Below, piece by piece: positions 25,966-35,899 of a stretch of DNA of 64,000 nucleotides. The translations under genes and the position numbers were made by a program. Under the pieces are notes generated by a model. That model was not told the origin of the DNA. It ran no database searches and was given only the letters and a program-made list of their open reading frames with translations. The stretch spans positions 42,305 through 106,304 of the forward strand of contig CAZNHL010000004.1 of assembly GCA_964572965.1 (NCBI GenBank), in the 5' to 3' direction. The DNA is from CAZNHL01 sp964572965 (GTDB lineage Bacteria; Bacteroidota; Bacteroidia; Cytophagales; UBA9547). Position 1 is the stretch's first letter. Each line of letters opens with the position of its first letter.

Positions 25966-25988
25966 AGAGGGGACTTTAGGTCCCCTCT
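25966..25988 (-). promoter_or_regulatory. Leader hairpin upstream of rimP
   Basis: A perfect 9-bp stem AGAGGGGAC (25966-25974) with GTCCCCTCT (25980-25988), 5-nt loop. It lies in the leader between the promoter and rimP. On the minus strand it is followed by TTTCATTTT, so it could act as an attenuator or protein-binding site. Confidence 0.55.
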
Positions 25989-26013
25989 CGCTTGCGATTC
26001 CTTAATTACGTTG

Positions 26014-26044
26014 CAAAGATAAAATATATCCGTTTAAAAACCAA
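26014..26044 (-). promoter_or_regulatory. Promoter of rimP-nusA
   Basis: On the minus strand TTG (26044-26042), a 20-nt spacer and TATCTTTG (26021-26014) agree with the Bacteroidota consensus. The leader to the rimP start at 25939 is about 65-70 nt. Confidence 0.75.
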
Positions 26045-26147
26045 CAGGCCATTATAAAAGATTTTGGGGGCTATTTCAGTAACTTAAGAAAGAATCAAAG
26101 AATCTGTTTTTTCTTTGAAGCATAATCAAATTTACCGAAATTGCAGC

Positions 26148-27275
26148 ATGACCGTGGCTAACTGGGTAGGATTTATTGGCAGGAAATTCATGCTTCTGAG
26201 CAACCTGCTCGTGATAGCCGGATCTATGTTTGCATATTTTGCAGCTTATCTTTCTCCTCAACATTTCTGGTTATTAGGGCTGGCTTCCTGGGGAATTCCT
26301 TTCTTTCTGTTAGCAAACCTGTTTTTTGCACTTTTCTGGTTGTTTAGCAGAACACACAAACTGTGGAGTATCGGCTCGGCTGTTACATTTATAATAGGTA
26401 CACCTTATATAATAGCTACTTTCAATTTCCCCCATAAAGTAAATCACACTAAACTTGACAAGTCAATTGATGTCCTTTCTTACAATGTGAGGGTATTCAA
26501 TGCCTATGACCATTTAAGGAAATCAGCAAAGAGTTATAAGGAATCGAAAGACATGATTAAATGGGTAAAAAACAGCGACGCGGATATTATCTGTCTCCAG
26601 GAATTTTACAACGATAAAAACTCAAACATATATAATACAATAGAAAGAATACGCCAAAAAGGCAAGTATAAGGCTTTCTTTTTACAAACGTACGATAACA
26701 GGTATGGCGGAGAGTTTGGGATGATTATTTTTTCCAAATACCCTATTATCAATAAAGACCTGATACACCTTGACAAGAATAGCAATAATCAGATGATGTA
26801 TGTTGATCTGAAGATAAGAAAAGACACACTCCGTGTTTACAATATTCATTTACAGTCGATGGCCATCAGTGAAAAAGAAATTGACAAGGCAGGCATTAGT
26901 GATGATGAATCACAATCCAATCTGTTAAGAGTAATGAAACGCCTGAAAAATGGCTTCAAAAACAGGTCCATCCAAACAGATCTGTTAAAAAAGCACATTG
27001 AAGACTGTCCCTACCCTGTACTTGTCTGTGGGGACCTGAACGACTTACCTTACGGTTATTGCTATAATAGTCTAAGTGATGGATTAAGCAATGCTTTTGA
27101 AGAAAAAGGTAGTGGAATGGGAGTTACTTACAGAGGAAAAATCCGGCTGCTACGTATTGATAATCAGTTTTTCGACCCCTCTGTACTAAAAATCAATAGT
27201 TTCAGCACATTAGATACTGTTAAGTATTCTGACCACTTCCCTATTCTTGGCAACTATTCATTTACTGAAAAGTAG
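26148..27275 (+). CDS. Membrane-anchored endonuclease/exonuclease/phosphatase family protein
   Basis: 375 residues from the ATG at 26148; a longer frame from a TTG at 26115 is possible but adds only a polar start. Residues about 1-85 form three hydrophobic helices with short links. The rest is an EEP hydrolase domain: VLSYNVRVFNAY at the start, ICLQEFY with the metal-binding Glu, CGDLNDLPYG with the conserved Asn/Asp, and YSDHFPILG near the end with the Asp-His pair. It is divergent from rimP. The substrate could be a nucleic acid, lipid or phosphoester; genome context does not decide. Confidence 0.85.
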   Translation: MTVANWVGFIGRKFMLLSNLLVIAGSMFAYFAAYLSPQHFWLLGLASWGIPFFLLANLFFALFWLFSRTHKLWSIGSAVTFIIGTPYIIATFNFPHKVNHTKLDKSIDVLSYNVRVFNAYDHLRKSAKSYKESKDMIKWVKNSDADIICLQEFYNDKNSNIYNTIERIRQKGKYKAFFLQTYDNRYGGEFGMIIFSKYPIINKDLIHLDKNSNNQMMYVDLKIRKDTLRVYNIHLQSMAISEKEIDKAGISDDESQSNLLRVMKRLKNGFKNRSIQTDLLKKHIEDCPYPVLVCGDLNDLPYGYCYNSLSDGLSNAFEEKGSGMGVTYRGKIRLLRIDNQFFDPSVLKINSFSTLDTVKYSDHFPILGNYSFTEK

Positions 27276-27431
27276 TATCAACAAGCTTAGTTACCGTCCC
27301 TCCTTTATTATTTACTTTACCAATAACTTTCCTCCGTTACTGACCCTGCCGGCGTAGCTCTTCAGAAAAACCATTTTCAAAATCTTTTAGCTTCATTCGC
27401 AATTCATCATTTATAATTGGTAATTCATAAT

Positions 27432-27439
27432 TACATTTG
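27432..27439 (+). promoter_or_regulatory. -7 box of cysS
   Basis: TACATTTG matches TAnnTTTG, 17 nt before the cysS start codon. The -33 element is not convincing. Confidence 0.5.
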
Positions 27440-27456
27440 CAGCTTTAGTATCTGAT

Positions 27457-28941
27457 ATGCAGCAAGAACTTAAAGTATATAATACCTTATCACGTCAAAA
27501 AGAAACATTTGAACCCCTTAATGCACCTTTTGTAGGTATGTATGTTTGCGGACCGACTGTATATGGAGACGCCCACCTGGGTCATGCCAGGGCAGCTATT
27601 ACCTTCGATATCGTGTTCCGTTACCTTACTCATATTGGTTACAAGGTACGTTATGTGCGCAATATTACTGATGTCGGGCATTTGGAAAACGATGCAGATG
27701 CCGGCGAGGATAAAATTGCAAAAAAGGCAAAATTAGAACAACTGGAACCTATGGAAGTGGCATTCAGCTATATGAACCGCTATCATGAAGATGTGGCAAA
27801 GCTGAACATGCTAAAGCCAAGTATCGAGCCCTTAGCTTCCGGTCATATCATAGAACAGATTGAAATTGTAAAAGATATTATGCAGAATGGTTTTGCTTAT
27901 GAAGCGAACGGTTCTGTCTATTTTGATATCCCTAAGTTTACCGAAAGCAACCAGTATGGTGAGCTTGCCGGCCGTATTGTTGAAGATTTACAGGCTAATA
28001 CCCGCGAACTTGACGGGCAGCAGGAAAAGAAAAACCCTTTGGATTTTGCCTTATGGAAAAAAGCAGCTCCTGAACATATCATGCGCTGGCCTTCCCCATG
28101 GTCTACGGGCTTCCCGGGATGGCACCTTGAATGTACTGCAATGAGCACCAAGTACCTGGGCAAACAATTTGATATTCACGGTGGTGGCATGGACTTGATG
28201 TTCCCACACCATGAATGTGAAATTGCACAATCTATTGCTTCCACAGGTGTAAACCCTGCTAAATACTGGCTCCACAATAACATGATTACCATTGACGGCA
28301 AGAAGATGGGTAAATCATTAGGCAACTTTATTACACTACGTGAGTTCTTTGACGGCTCTCATGCCTTGCTTGAGCAGGTTTATACACCAATGACAATCCG
28401 TTTCTATATACTTCAGGCGCAATACAGAAGTACGGTAGATATTTCCAATTCAGCATTAAAAGCAGCACAGAAGGCATATATCAAACTTTTGAATGCATTG
28501 CGTTTATTGGAAAAATTAGAGCAAACCTCAGTTGTAGCGGTTGACGAGAAACTGACTGATGATATCAACAAAGCTTGTGAAGGGGCTTATGAAGGGATGA
28601 ATGATGACTTCAATACCGGGATTGCTATTTCTCATTTATTTACACTAAGCAATGTCATTAATTCGTTTGCACTGAAACAAAAGGACATTAATAGTGTTTC
28701 AAAAGAAACATATGAGTTATTAAAAACAACATATACAGTGTTCTTCTCTGATATTCTTGGTTTGGTAGAAGAAAGCAGCATCAATTCAGAAGCCACTGTA
28801 GCAGCTTTACTTGAGTTCTATACTGAAGCCAAAGAACAAAAGGCTTACGATAAAGTTGATCGGATCCGTGCTGTGCTGAAGGAACAAGGCGTTGTTGTAA
28901 AGGATGGAAAGTTTGGTGTAGACTGGGCTTTTGATGCTTAA
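27457..28941 (+). CDS. cysS: Cysteinyl-tRNA synthetase
   Basis: 494 residues, class I synthetase that charges tRNA-Cys. Seen: Cys31 in MYVCGPTVYGDAHLGHAR with the HIGH-type HLGH (40-43), the zinc-site LECTAMS...MDLMFPHHECEIAQS, and the KMSKS-type KKMGKS (about 285). The C-terminal anticodon-binding helices (from about residue 330) end in VVKDGKFGVDWAFDA. The start chosen is the ATG at 27457, which fits the promoter box. Single gene with no partner. Confidence 0.97.
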   Translation: MQQELKVYNTLSRQKETFEPLNAPFVGMYVCGPTVYGDAHLGHARAAITFDIVFRYLTHIGYKVRYVRNITDVGHLENDADAGEDKIAKKAKLEQLEPMEVAFSYMNRYHEDVAKLNMLKPSIEPLASGHIIEQIEIVKDIMQNGFAYEANGSVYFDIPKFTESNQYGELAGRIVEDLQANTRELDGQQEKKNPLDFALWKKAAPEHIMRWPSPWSTGFPGWHLECTAMSTKYLGKQFDIHGGGMDLMFPHHECEIAQSIASTGVNPAKYWLHNNMITIDGKKMGKSLGNFITLREFFDGSHALLEQVYTPMTIRFYILQAQYRSTVDISNSALKAAQKAYIKLLNALRLLEKLEQTSVVAVDEKLTDDINKACEGAYEGMNDDFNTGIAISHLFTLSNVINSFALKQKDINSVSKETYELLKTTYTVFFSDILGLVEESSINSEATVAALLEFYTEAKEQKAYDKVDRIRAVLKEQGVVVKDGKFGVDWAFDA

Positions 28942-28998
28942 AATAGTGAAGAGTGAATTAATAAATTTCATTTAGAATAAAATTCAGAGATCAACCAT

Positions 28999-30003
28999 AT
29001 GCGGTATTTTTTAGTTACTGTAAGTTCTGTTCTTATTTTGTTTTCATGTGGAAACAAAAAAAACAGCAATACATCCGAAACACCTGCTGAATCCCAGGCT
29101 GTTTTAACCCTGGTTAAAACACCGGCTTTTGATGCCGATAAAGCATTTGCTTATGTAAAGGCGCAAACAGAATTAGGCCCGAGGGTCCCTAATTCTGCTG
29201 CTCATAAAAAAGCACAGGCCTATTTTGTGGCAGAATTCAAAAAACTGGGCTGGGAAGTAACTGAGCAAAAATTTGAAGCAACTGCTTTTGATGGGAAAAA
29301 GCTCCAACTAAACAACATTGTTGCTTCTTACAATCCGTCAACACAAAAACGCATTTTACTGGCTTCACACTGGGATACTCGCCCATTTGCAGACCAGGAA
29401 GAAAAAGCAGAACTAAAAAACAAACCTATTGACGGAGCTAATGACGGCGCCAGCGGTGTTGGTATTCTGTTAGAAATTGCACGCAGTATTTCAGAAGCTA
29501 AAGACAAACCGAAAGTCGGTATAGACCTTATGCTTTTTGACGGAGAAGATTATGGTCAGCCACACTTTCTTAACTTACCGGAGAAGGAAGATACCTGGTG
29601 CCTGGGTTCTCAATATTGGGCTAAAAACAAGCATAAAGCCGGCTACACTGCTTACTACGGCATTTTGCTGGATATGGTAGGTGCTAAAAATGCCAAATTT
29701 GCCATGGAAGGCGGTTCTATGTATTATGCTCCCGAAGTGAACAAAAAAGTATGGGCACTGGCTGCTCAATTAGGTCATGGACAATATTTCACTCCGCAAC
29801 TAAGCTCCCAAATCATTGATGATCATTATTATGTAAATCGTGATGCTCATATTCCAATGATTGATATCATCCATCATGCTCCGGAAACAGGGAATTACTT
29901 CGGGGCTTACTGGCATACACACGATGATAATATCGAAGCAGTTGACCCTGCTACGCTAAAAGCTGTCGGCGAAGTATTATTGCAGGCCGTTTATCAGGAG
30001 TAA
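28999..30003 (+). CDS. M28 family peptidase / glutaminyl cyclase-like lipoprotein
   Basis: 334 residues with a lipoprotein signal (ILFSC, Cys17). M28 metal-site motifs are present: SHWDTRPF (His), GANDGASGVGILLEIA (Asp-Gly-Asp type bridge), FDGEDYG (Glu), HTHDDN near the end. The arrangement fits glutaminyl-peptide cyclotransferase-like members of the family, which form pyroglutamate at N-termini, but an aminopeptidase is equally possible. It would sit on the periplasmic or outer face of the cell envelope. Stands alone. Confidence 0.88.
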   Translation: MRYFLVTVSSVLILFSCGNKKNSNTSETPAESQAVLTLVKTPAFDADKAFAYVKAQTELGPRVPNSAAHKKAQAYFVAEFKKLGWEVTEQKFEATAFDGKKLQLNNIVASYNPSTQKRILLASHWDTRPFADQEEKAELKNKPIDGANDGASGVGILLEIARSISEAKDKPKVGIDLMLFDGEDYGQPHFLNLPEKEDTWCLGSQYWAKNKHKAGYTAYYGILLDMVGAKNAKFAMEGGSMYYAPEVNKKVWALAAQLGHGQYFTPQLSSQIIDDHYYVNRDAHIPMIDIIHHAPETGNYFGAYWHTHDDNIEAVDPATLKAVGEVLLQAVYQE

Positions 30004-30080
30004 TTGATTGAAAGATTATAAGATTTAAAAATTGAAAGATTAGGGATTAAAGCTATTTAAACCTATTTTGAAATTTTCGA

Positions 30081-30104
30081 ATCTTAAAATCTTAAAATCT
30101 TAAA
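30081..30104. repeat. Period-8 short tandem repeat
   Basis: Three perfect copies of ATCTTAAA in the 211-nt gap before icd. The preceding stretch 30005-30045 has similar A/T words on the opposite strand (AAGATTATAAGATTT), giving a loose inverted repeat. A related word, ATTGAAAGATTATA, also occurs at 16557. Confidence 0.6.
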
Positions 30105-30132
30105 ATCATCAAAACATCTTGTCAAATTTCAT

Positions 30133-30140
30133 TATTTTTG
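30133..30140 (+). promoter_or_regulatory. -7 box of icd
   Basis: TATTTTTG matches TAnnTTTG, 75 nt before the icd start. No matching -33 TTTG. Confidence 0.4.
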
Positions 30141-30214
30141 GCAATCTTAGAAGATCACATTTTCAATTACTATCTGATTTTTCAGATTTAAAATAACGCA
30201 AATACAAAATACGC

Positions 30215-32434
30215 ATGACAAACAAATCAAAAATCATTTACACGATTACTGATGAAGCGCCAATGCTGGCGACACATTCATTCCTACCTATCGTGAAAGC
30301 CTTCACTAAATCCGCAGGTGTTGACGTTGAAACAAGAGACATTTCTTTGGCAGGCAGAATTATCGCTCAATTTCCTGAAGTATTAACAGATGCTCAGAAA
30401 ATTGGCGATGCATTATCAGAACTAGGTCAACTGGCTACTACTCCGGAAGCCAACATCATTAAACTCCCAAACATTTCTGCTTCAGCCCCACAGTTGAATG
30501 CAGCTATTAAAGAACTTCAGGCTAAAGGTTATAAACTTCCTGATTATCCGGAAAACCCAACTACGGATGCAGAAAAAGAAATCAAGAAAAAATACGATAA
30601 AGTAAAAGGGAGTGCAGTAAACCCTGTTCTTCGTGAAGGTAACTCTGACAGAAGAGCTCCTAAAGCGGTTAAGAACTATGCAAAACAACACCCACACTCT
30701 ATGGGTGCTTGGACTGCTGATTCTAAAACTACTGTACAAAGCATGAAGTCCGGCGATTTCTACGGAAGTGAGAAGTCAGTAACAGTAGAAGCTGCAGGTG
30801 AATTCCAGATTGAATTCGTTGCTGCTGATGGCACTACAACAGTATTGAAAGGCAAGTCTCCATTGAAAGCAGGTGAAATTATCGATACTTCGGTAATGAA
30901 TCTGAAGTCATTGAAGAGCTATGTTGCTGAACAGATTGTTGCTGCTAAAGCTCAGGGTGTTTTGCTTTCTGCACACTTAAAAGCTACGATGATGAAGGTT
31001 TCTGACCCTATCATCTTCGGAGCAATTGTTGAAGTATATTTCAAAGATGTATTCACGAAATATGCTGACCTTTTCAAAGAATTGAAAGTTGATACCCGCA
31101 ATGGTTTGGGTGATGTTTATGCTAAAATAGCAGGCAACCCGAAACAAGCAGAAGTTGAAGCGGCTATAGCTGCTGCTATTGCTAATGGCCCCGCGCTTGC
31201 AATGGTTAACTCTGACAAAGGCATCACTAACCTTCACGTTCCTTCTGATGTCATCGTTGATGCTTCTATGCCTGCAATGATCCGTACTTCAGGACAAATG
31301 TGGAATAAAGACGGTAAAGCACAAGATACATTGGCATTGATCCCTGACAGATGTTATGCAGGTGTTTATGTGGCTACTATCGACTTCTGTAAGAAAAACG
31401 GAGCTTTCGATCCTAAAACAATGGGTTCTGTGCCAAACGTAGGTCTGATGGCTCAACAGGCTGAAGAATACGGTTCTCATGATAAAACTTTCCAGATAGC
31501 TTCTGAAGGTACTGTAAAAGTAACTGACGGCAACGGTAAAGTGTACATGGAGCAAAAAGTAGAAACCGGCGACATCTTCAGGATGTGTCAGGTAAAAGAT
31601 GCTCCTATTCAGGATTGGGTTAAACTAGCTGTAAACAGAGCACGCTTGTCTAACACACCTGCAATCTTCTGGTTAGACGAAAACAGAGCTCACGACCGTG
31701 AGGTTATCAAAAAAGTAAACACATACCTTAAAAACTTTGACACTGCCGGTTTGGATATTACAATCCTTAACCCGGTAGCAGCTACGCTTAAAACTTTGGA
31801 GCGTATCAAAGAAGGTAAAGATACTATCTCAGTAACCGGTAACGTATTGCGTGACTATCTTACTGACTTGTTCCCGATTTTGGAACTAGGTACTTCTGCT
31901 AAAATGCTTTCTATCGTTCCGTTAATGAACGGAGGAGGCTTGTTCGAAACAGGTGCCGGAGGATCTGCTCCTAAGCACGTTGAACAATTCGTTGAAGAAA
32001 ACTACTTACGATGGGATTCACTGGGTGAGATCCTTGCATTGGCAGTTTCTTTAGAACATTTGTCTCAGACATTCAACAACCCTAAAGCACAGGTGTTAGC
32101 TGAAACTTTAGATGCTGCTACTGAAAAATTCCTTGAATATGACAGATCTCCAGCTCGTAAAGTAGGTGGTATCGACAACAGAGGTAGCCATTTCTATATT
32201 GCATTGTATTGGGCTCAGGCTTTGGCTGCTCAGACAAAAGATACTGAATTACAAGCTAAGTTTACTCCAATTGCGAAAAACTTAACCGATAACGAAGCTA
32301 AGATCGTAGCTGAATTGGCTGCTGTACAAGGCAAACCGGTTGAGATTGGAGGTTATTACAAACTGGATGAAACACTGGCTGCTAAAGCTTTACGTCCAAG
32401 TGCAACGTTGAACGCTGCGATAGACTCATTATAG
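30215..32434 (+). CDS. icd: Isocitrate dehydrogenase, NADP-dependent, monomeric type
   Basis: 739 residues, the size of monomeric IDH (about 740) rather than the 410-residue dimeric form. Opening MTNKSKIIYTITDEAPMLATHSFLPIVKAF and the substrate-loop stretch HAEQ-free PVLREGNSDRRAPKAVKNYA are typical of the family; later GGLFETGAGGSAPKHVEQ and DNRGSHFY mark the C-terminal part. It oxidises isocitrate to 2-oxoglutarate in the TCA cycle and makes NADPH. Single gene with a strong terminator. Codon use is highly biased towards a few codons (Ala, Lys), suggesting high expression. Confidence 0.96.
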   Translation: MTNKSKIIYTITDEAPMLATHSFLPIVKAFTKSAGVDVETRDISLAGRIIAQFPEVLTDAQKIGDALSELGQLATTPEANIIKLPNISASAPQLNAAIKELQAKGYKLPDYPENPTTDAEKEIKKKYDKVKGSAVNPVLREGNSDRRAPKAVKNYAKQHPHSMGAWTADSKTTVQSMKSGDFYGSEKSVTVEAAGEFQIEFVAADGTTTVLKGKSPLKAGEIIDTSVMNLKSLKSYVAEQIVAAKAQGVLLSAHLKATMMKVSDPIIFGAIVEVYFKDVFTKYADLFKELKVDTRNGLGDVYAKIAGNPKQAEVEAAIAAAIANGPALAMVNSDKGITNLHVPSDVIVDASMPAMIRTSGQMWNKDGKAQDTLALIPDRCYAGVYVATIDFCKKNGAFDPKTMGSVPNVGLMAQQAEEYGSHDKTFQIASEGTVKVTDGNGKVYMEQKVETGDIFRMCQVKDAPIQDWVKLAVNRARLSNTPAIFWLDENRAHDREVIKKVNTYLKNFDTAGLDITILNPVAATLKTLERIKEGKDTISVTGNVLRDYLTDLFPILELGTSAKMLSIVPLMNGGGLFETGAGGSAPKHVEQFVEENYLRWDSLGEILALAVSLEHLSQTFNNPKAQVLAETLDAATEKFLEYDRSPARKVGGIDNRGSHFYIALYWAQALAAQTKDTELQAKFTPIAKNLTDNEAKIVAELAAVQGKPVEIGGYYKLDETLAAKALRPSATLNAAIDSL

Positions 32435-32447
32435 GCTCACATTTACT

Positions 32448-32488
32448 AAATAGCCCGGTCTGTTCTGCAGATCGGGCTATTTCTTTTA
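32448..32488 (+). terminator. Terminator of icd
   Basis: Stem of 15 bp with one G-T pair (32448-32462 with 32468-32482), 5-nt loop, then CTTTTAT. Confidence 0.9.
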
Positions 32489-32542
32489 TGCCAGTATGGT
32501 TAAAACTATTGCTCTCAAACCTCATTTTCTGCTTATTTCTAC

Positions 32543-32550
32543 TATATTTG
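32543..32550 (+). promoter_or_regulatory. -7 box of the polysaccharide locus
   Basis: TATATTTG matches TAnnTTTG, 27 nt before the first gene (32577) of the locus. A -33 element is unclear. Confidence 0.5.
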
Positions 32551-32576
32551 TATTAATTCGATAAAACATAAATTGT

Positions 32577-33485
32577 ATGAGTTCTGACAACACTTCAAAA
32601 AAAGATCAAGAAATAGATTTGTATTACTTATGGAAAAAACTTACAGGGCTTACTGATAATTTAGGGTTTATTTTTGTCAGATCTATAAATTTTTTTATAA
32701 AAAATGCCTTAATAATTATAGGGCTTATCGTAATAGGATTGGCAGCTGGCTATTTTACTGGTGGTAAATATAGACATGAAGTTATGATCATCCCAAACTT
32801 TGGCAGCTCCTCGTTCTTATATGAGAAAATAAAAACACTGAAAATTGATGACAATTCAGATATCAAGTCTGTAAAAATTTCCCCTATAATAGATGTATTC
32901 GAATTCATATCTTCTAACAACAATCTTAAGATTGCAGAATTTATGAGTCAGAACAATGTAAATTTTACAACTCACAAACCTGGGAATCAGACAGAATACA
33001 TCTATAAATATCACATTCTTACTATTACCACAAAAGTACAAGATGTTGACGGCAACATAGTGAATACGTTTTTGGCCAACTTAAACAGAGAAAACAAATT
33101 CCTTGAAAAGCAACAAATTGAGCAAAAAAATATATTGAACAGAATCAGGGAAGATTCTATTTCAATAAACAACATCAACAATTTTTTTGCAAAGCTTGGA
33201 ACTTCGGCAGAAGGAACCGGTAAAGAGTTGAAAATAGAAACATACCCGGCAATGGATGGCTTGTTGACCAATAAGCAAAATATTATTACAGAAATTAGCT
33301 GGCTTAAATCAATGCAAATAGAACAGTCTAAAATTTTCTATGATGTTTCGCACTTGTCAAATATTGAAGAAAGCAGAGCTCCTAGAATGATCCTATTCCC
33401 ATTAATTTTGGTATCATTGTTCATTTTATTAGCAAGTGCCGTAAAAACATACAAAAACTTTACCATTAAAGTCAAGCAAAACTAA
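32577..33485 (+). CDS. Wzz-like polysaccharide chain-length determinant
   Basis: 302 residues with the two-helix Wzz layout: a cytoplasmic start, TM1 at about 37-57 (NALIIIGLIVIGLAAGYFTGG), a long periplasmic part, and TM2 at about 272-292 before a short basic tail (KTYKNFTIKVKQN). It would control chain length of a surface polysaccharide in the inner membrane. The periplasmic part is short and helical (EKQQIEQKNILNRIRED) like the co-polymerase group. First gene of the locus, AT-rich. Confidence 0.78.
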   Translation: MSSDNTSKKDQEIDLYYLWKKLTGLTDNLGFIFVRSINFFIKNALIIIGLIVIGLAAGYFTGGKYRHEVMIIPNFGSSSFLYEKIKTLKIDDNSDIKSVKISPIIDVFEFISSNNNLKIAEFMSQNNVNFTTHKPGNQTEYIYKYHILTITTKVQDVDGNIVNTFLANLNRENKFLEKQQIEQKNILNRIREDSISINNINNFFAKLGTSAEGTGKELKIETYPAMDGLLTNKQNIITEISWLKSMQIEQSKIFYDVSHLSNIEESRAPRMILFPLILVSLFILLASAVKTYKNFTIKVKQN

Positions 33486-33509
33486 ATACGAAGTGTTTAA
33501 TCCCTGATA

Positions 33510-34811
33510 ATGTTAAAAAAAATAAAACAATTATTGTATAATAAAGAATACAAAGTTCTTATTTCTAATTTTTTATCACTTAGCATTCTTCAGGGATTAA
33601 ACATTATTCTACCTTTTTTAACTTTCCCTTTTCTTATTAAACAAGCGGGATTAGAGAGTTTTGGTATTATAAGTTATGCCAACAATTTTGTACTCTTCTT
33701 TATAGTATTTATTGAATACGGCTTTAATACAATTAGTACCCGGGACATTTCAATACATTCAGACGATAAAAAGAAAGTAGCAGAAATTTATAGCGAAGTA
33801 CTTACTACAAAATTACTTTTGTTATTAGTTGCTTTCTGTGTCTTTAGTACTATCACCTTAAGTATTCCTAAATTCAGAGAACACTTAAACATCTATTTAT
33901 TGTCTTTCCTTAGTGCAATAGGCTACGTTATTTTCCCTGTATGGCTATTTCAGGGATTACAAAAAATGAAATACATTACCTATATCAATGTATTTTTTAA
34001 AAGTATTTTCACAATCTGTATTTTTATTTTCTTAAAAGACGAATCTAATATCTGGGTCGTTCCTTTATGCACATCTCTAGGTTTTATCACATCCGGAATA
34101 GCCTCTCTGGTAGTTGTAAACAAGCTATTTAACCTCAATTTCAGGTTAAGTTCTTTTAAATCTGTAAAATATCAGCTCAAAAATGCCTATCATATATTTA
34201 CTTCAGAAATGTACGTTTCTTTAATTGCATATGCCAATACACTTATTCTCGGCTTTTTTGCAGGCAATACAGTTGTCGGTATTTATTCTGCTGCAGAAAA
34301 AATAATAAGAGCCTGTGGCAGCTTAATATCAACTATTATAAATAGCTTATACCCTCACGTCTCTAAAACTATACATGAAAACTTAGATAAAGGAATATTA
34401 TTTGTGAAGCAAATAGAAAAATGGGGCAAATGGGCAATATTATGTCTAATTATATCCCTCTTTTTCTTAGCCGACTATATATTCCACCTTATTTACGGGC
34501 ATAAGAACATTGACAATATCCAGGAGAGTGTACTTATCTTCAGAATAATGATCTTTTTCCCTCTATTTTCATTCCTGGATCAGATTTATGGAAAATTAGT
34601 CCTTATCGTTACTAGAAGAGAGAAGCTTTTCTTTAAAGTTTTTGCGACCTGTTCAATCATTAACCTTTTTTTGTGTACACTGCTTTCCTGGCAATTTGGT
34701 TATATAGGAACAGCTATTTCAAGTACGCTCACTCAGTTCTTTGTTGTAGTAGGAATGTATTACTATGCAAAGCCTTTATTAACCGCTAACAAAAATACTG
34801 TAACTGTATGA
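33510..34811 (+). CDS. Wzx-type polysaccharide flippase
   Basis: 433 residues, about 12 hydrophobic helices, MATE/RfbX superfamily. The N-terminus FLSLSILQGLNIILPFLTFPFLIKQAGLESFGI is typical of O-antigen or exopolysaccharide flippases. It would move a lipid-linked repeat unit across the inner membrane. The end overlaps the next start by 4 nt (ATGA), so translation is coupled. Confidence 0.88.
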   Translation: MLKKIKQLLYNKEYKVLISNFLSLSILQGLNIILPFLTFPFLIKQAGLESFGIISYANNFVLFFIVFIEYGFNTISTRDISIHSDDKKKVAEIYSEVLTTKLLLLLVAFCVFSTITLSIPKFREHLNIYLLSFLSAIGYVIFPVWLFQGLQKMKYITYINVFFKSIFTICIFIFLKDESNIWVVPLCTSLGFITSGIASLVVVNKLFNLNFRLSSFKSVKYQLKNAYHIFTSEMYVSLIAYANTLILGFFAGNTVVGIYSAAEKIIRACGSLISTIINSLYPHVSKTIHENLDKGILFVKQIEKWGKWAILCLIISLFFLADYIFHLIYGHKNIDNIQESVLIFRIMIFFPLFSFLDQIYGKLVLIVTRREKLFFKVFATCSIINLFLCTLLSWQFGYIGTAISSTLTQFFVVVGMYYYAKPLLTANKNTVTV

Positions 34812-35899
34812 TCCGTATAGGAATTATTATAGACAATATTGTCAATAAAGCCGGGACAGAAAGAGCCGTATCTAATTTATGCAATGGTTTATTGAAGTTT
34901 TATCCGGAACTGTATGAAATTTCAATTATCAGTATTTTTTCAAAAACCAAAGAGCAACCTTTTTTTGAACTAAACTCAAAAATCAAAATTCTACATTTGG
35001 AGAAAAAAAACAACTTCAAATTCTGGAATAAAGCTTTTTGGTACAAAACCCTTGTAACAGCAATAAAAGAGATTAATAACAATGCCTCCTTTGATGTTAT
35101 CATAGGAACAACATACATACACAATATTCTACTACCATTTATTGTCAAGAACACCCTTACTAAAACTATTGGATGTGAACATGAAGTATATAGTTATCCT
35201 TCAAAACCTTTACGGGGCATCCGCAAGTTTATTTATCCAAGACTGAACTCTCTGATAGTTCTGAATGAAACAGAACAGGAAAATTTCTCCTTCCTGAAAA
35301 ATACCTGTATCATTCCCAACAGTCTTCCTTTTACGTCTGCGGAAACATCTTCTCTAACAGAAAAAAGAATAATTGCTGTCGGTCGACTAACACACCAAAA
35401 AGGGTTTGACATACTTATTGATATCTTTGAAAACACTCACCAGCAAGCTCCCGACTGGGAATTGAATATTTTCGGAGAAGGCGAAGACTTTCAGCTACTT
35501 GACTCCCAAATAAAACAAAAACAACTTGAAAGCCATATAAAGCTGTATGGCTCTGTAAAAAACATCTCGGAAAATTATCTCAAAAGTAGCATTTTTGTAC
35601 TCAGTTCCCGGTGGGAAAGTTTTGGACTCGTAGTGATTGAAGCAATGAGCCATGGCTTACCTATTATCTCGTTTGACTGTGATGGACCTAAAAACCTGAT
35701 CGAAGAAAACAAGAATGGTTTCTTAATTCCTCGATTTGATCAGGAAGACTTTTCAAAAAAGCTCTTGCTACTCATCAACAATAACGAAATAAGGCAAGAA
35801 CTGGGTAAACATGCTTTAGCAACATCGTTGAAGTATGAAGAAAAAAATATAATACCACTTTGGAACAGACAAATACAATCAATAATCAAGAACCTATAA
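34808..35899 (+). CDS. Glycosyltransferase family 4
   Basis: 363 residues with the GT-B fold. The start has RIGIIIDNIVNKAGTERAVSNL, the donor half AVGRLTHQKGFDILIDIFENT, and the retaining GT4 motif SSRWESFGLVVIEAMSHGLPIISFDCDGPKNLI. It adds a sugar to a lipid-linked glycan at the cytoplasmic face of the membrane. Overlaps both its neighbours in the locus. Confidence 0.9.
   Translation: MIRIGIIIDNIVNKAGTERAVSNLCNGLLKFYPELYEISIISIFSKTKEQPFFELNSKIKILHLEKKNNFKFWNKAFWYKTLVTAIKEINNNASFDVIIGTTYIHNILLPFIVKNTLTKTIGCEHEVYSYPSKPLRGIRKFIYPRLNSLIVLNETEQENFSFLKNTCIIPNSLPFTSAETSSLTEKRIIAVGRLTHQKGFDILIDIFENTHQQAPDWELNIFGEGEDFQLLDSQIKQKQLESHIKLYGSVKNISENYLKSSIFVLSSRWESFGLVVIEAMSHGLPIISFDCDGPKNLIEENKNGFLIPRFDQEDFSKKLLLLINNNEIRQELGKHALATSLKYEEKNIIPLWNRQIQSIIKNL

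Noticed and set aside
30004..30214. CRISPR-like repeats before icd
   Set aside because: The copies are eight bases long and have no spacers; only three tandem copies.
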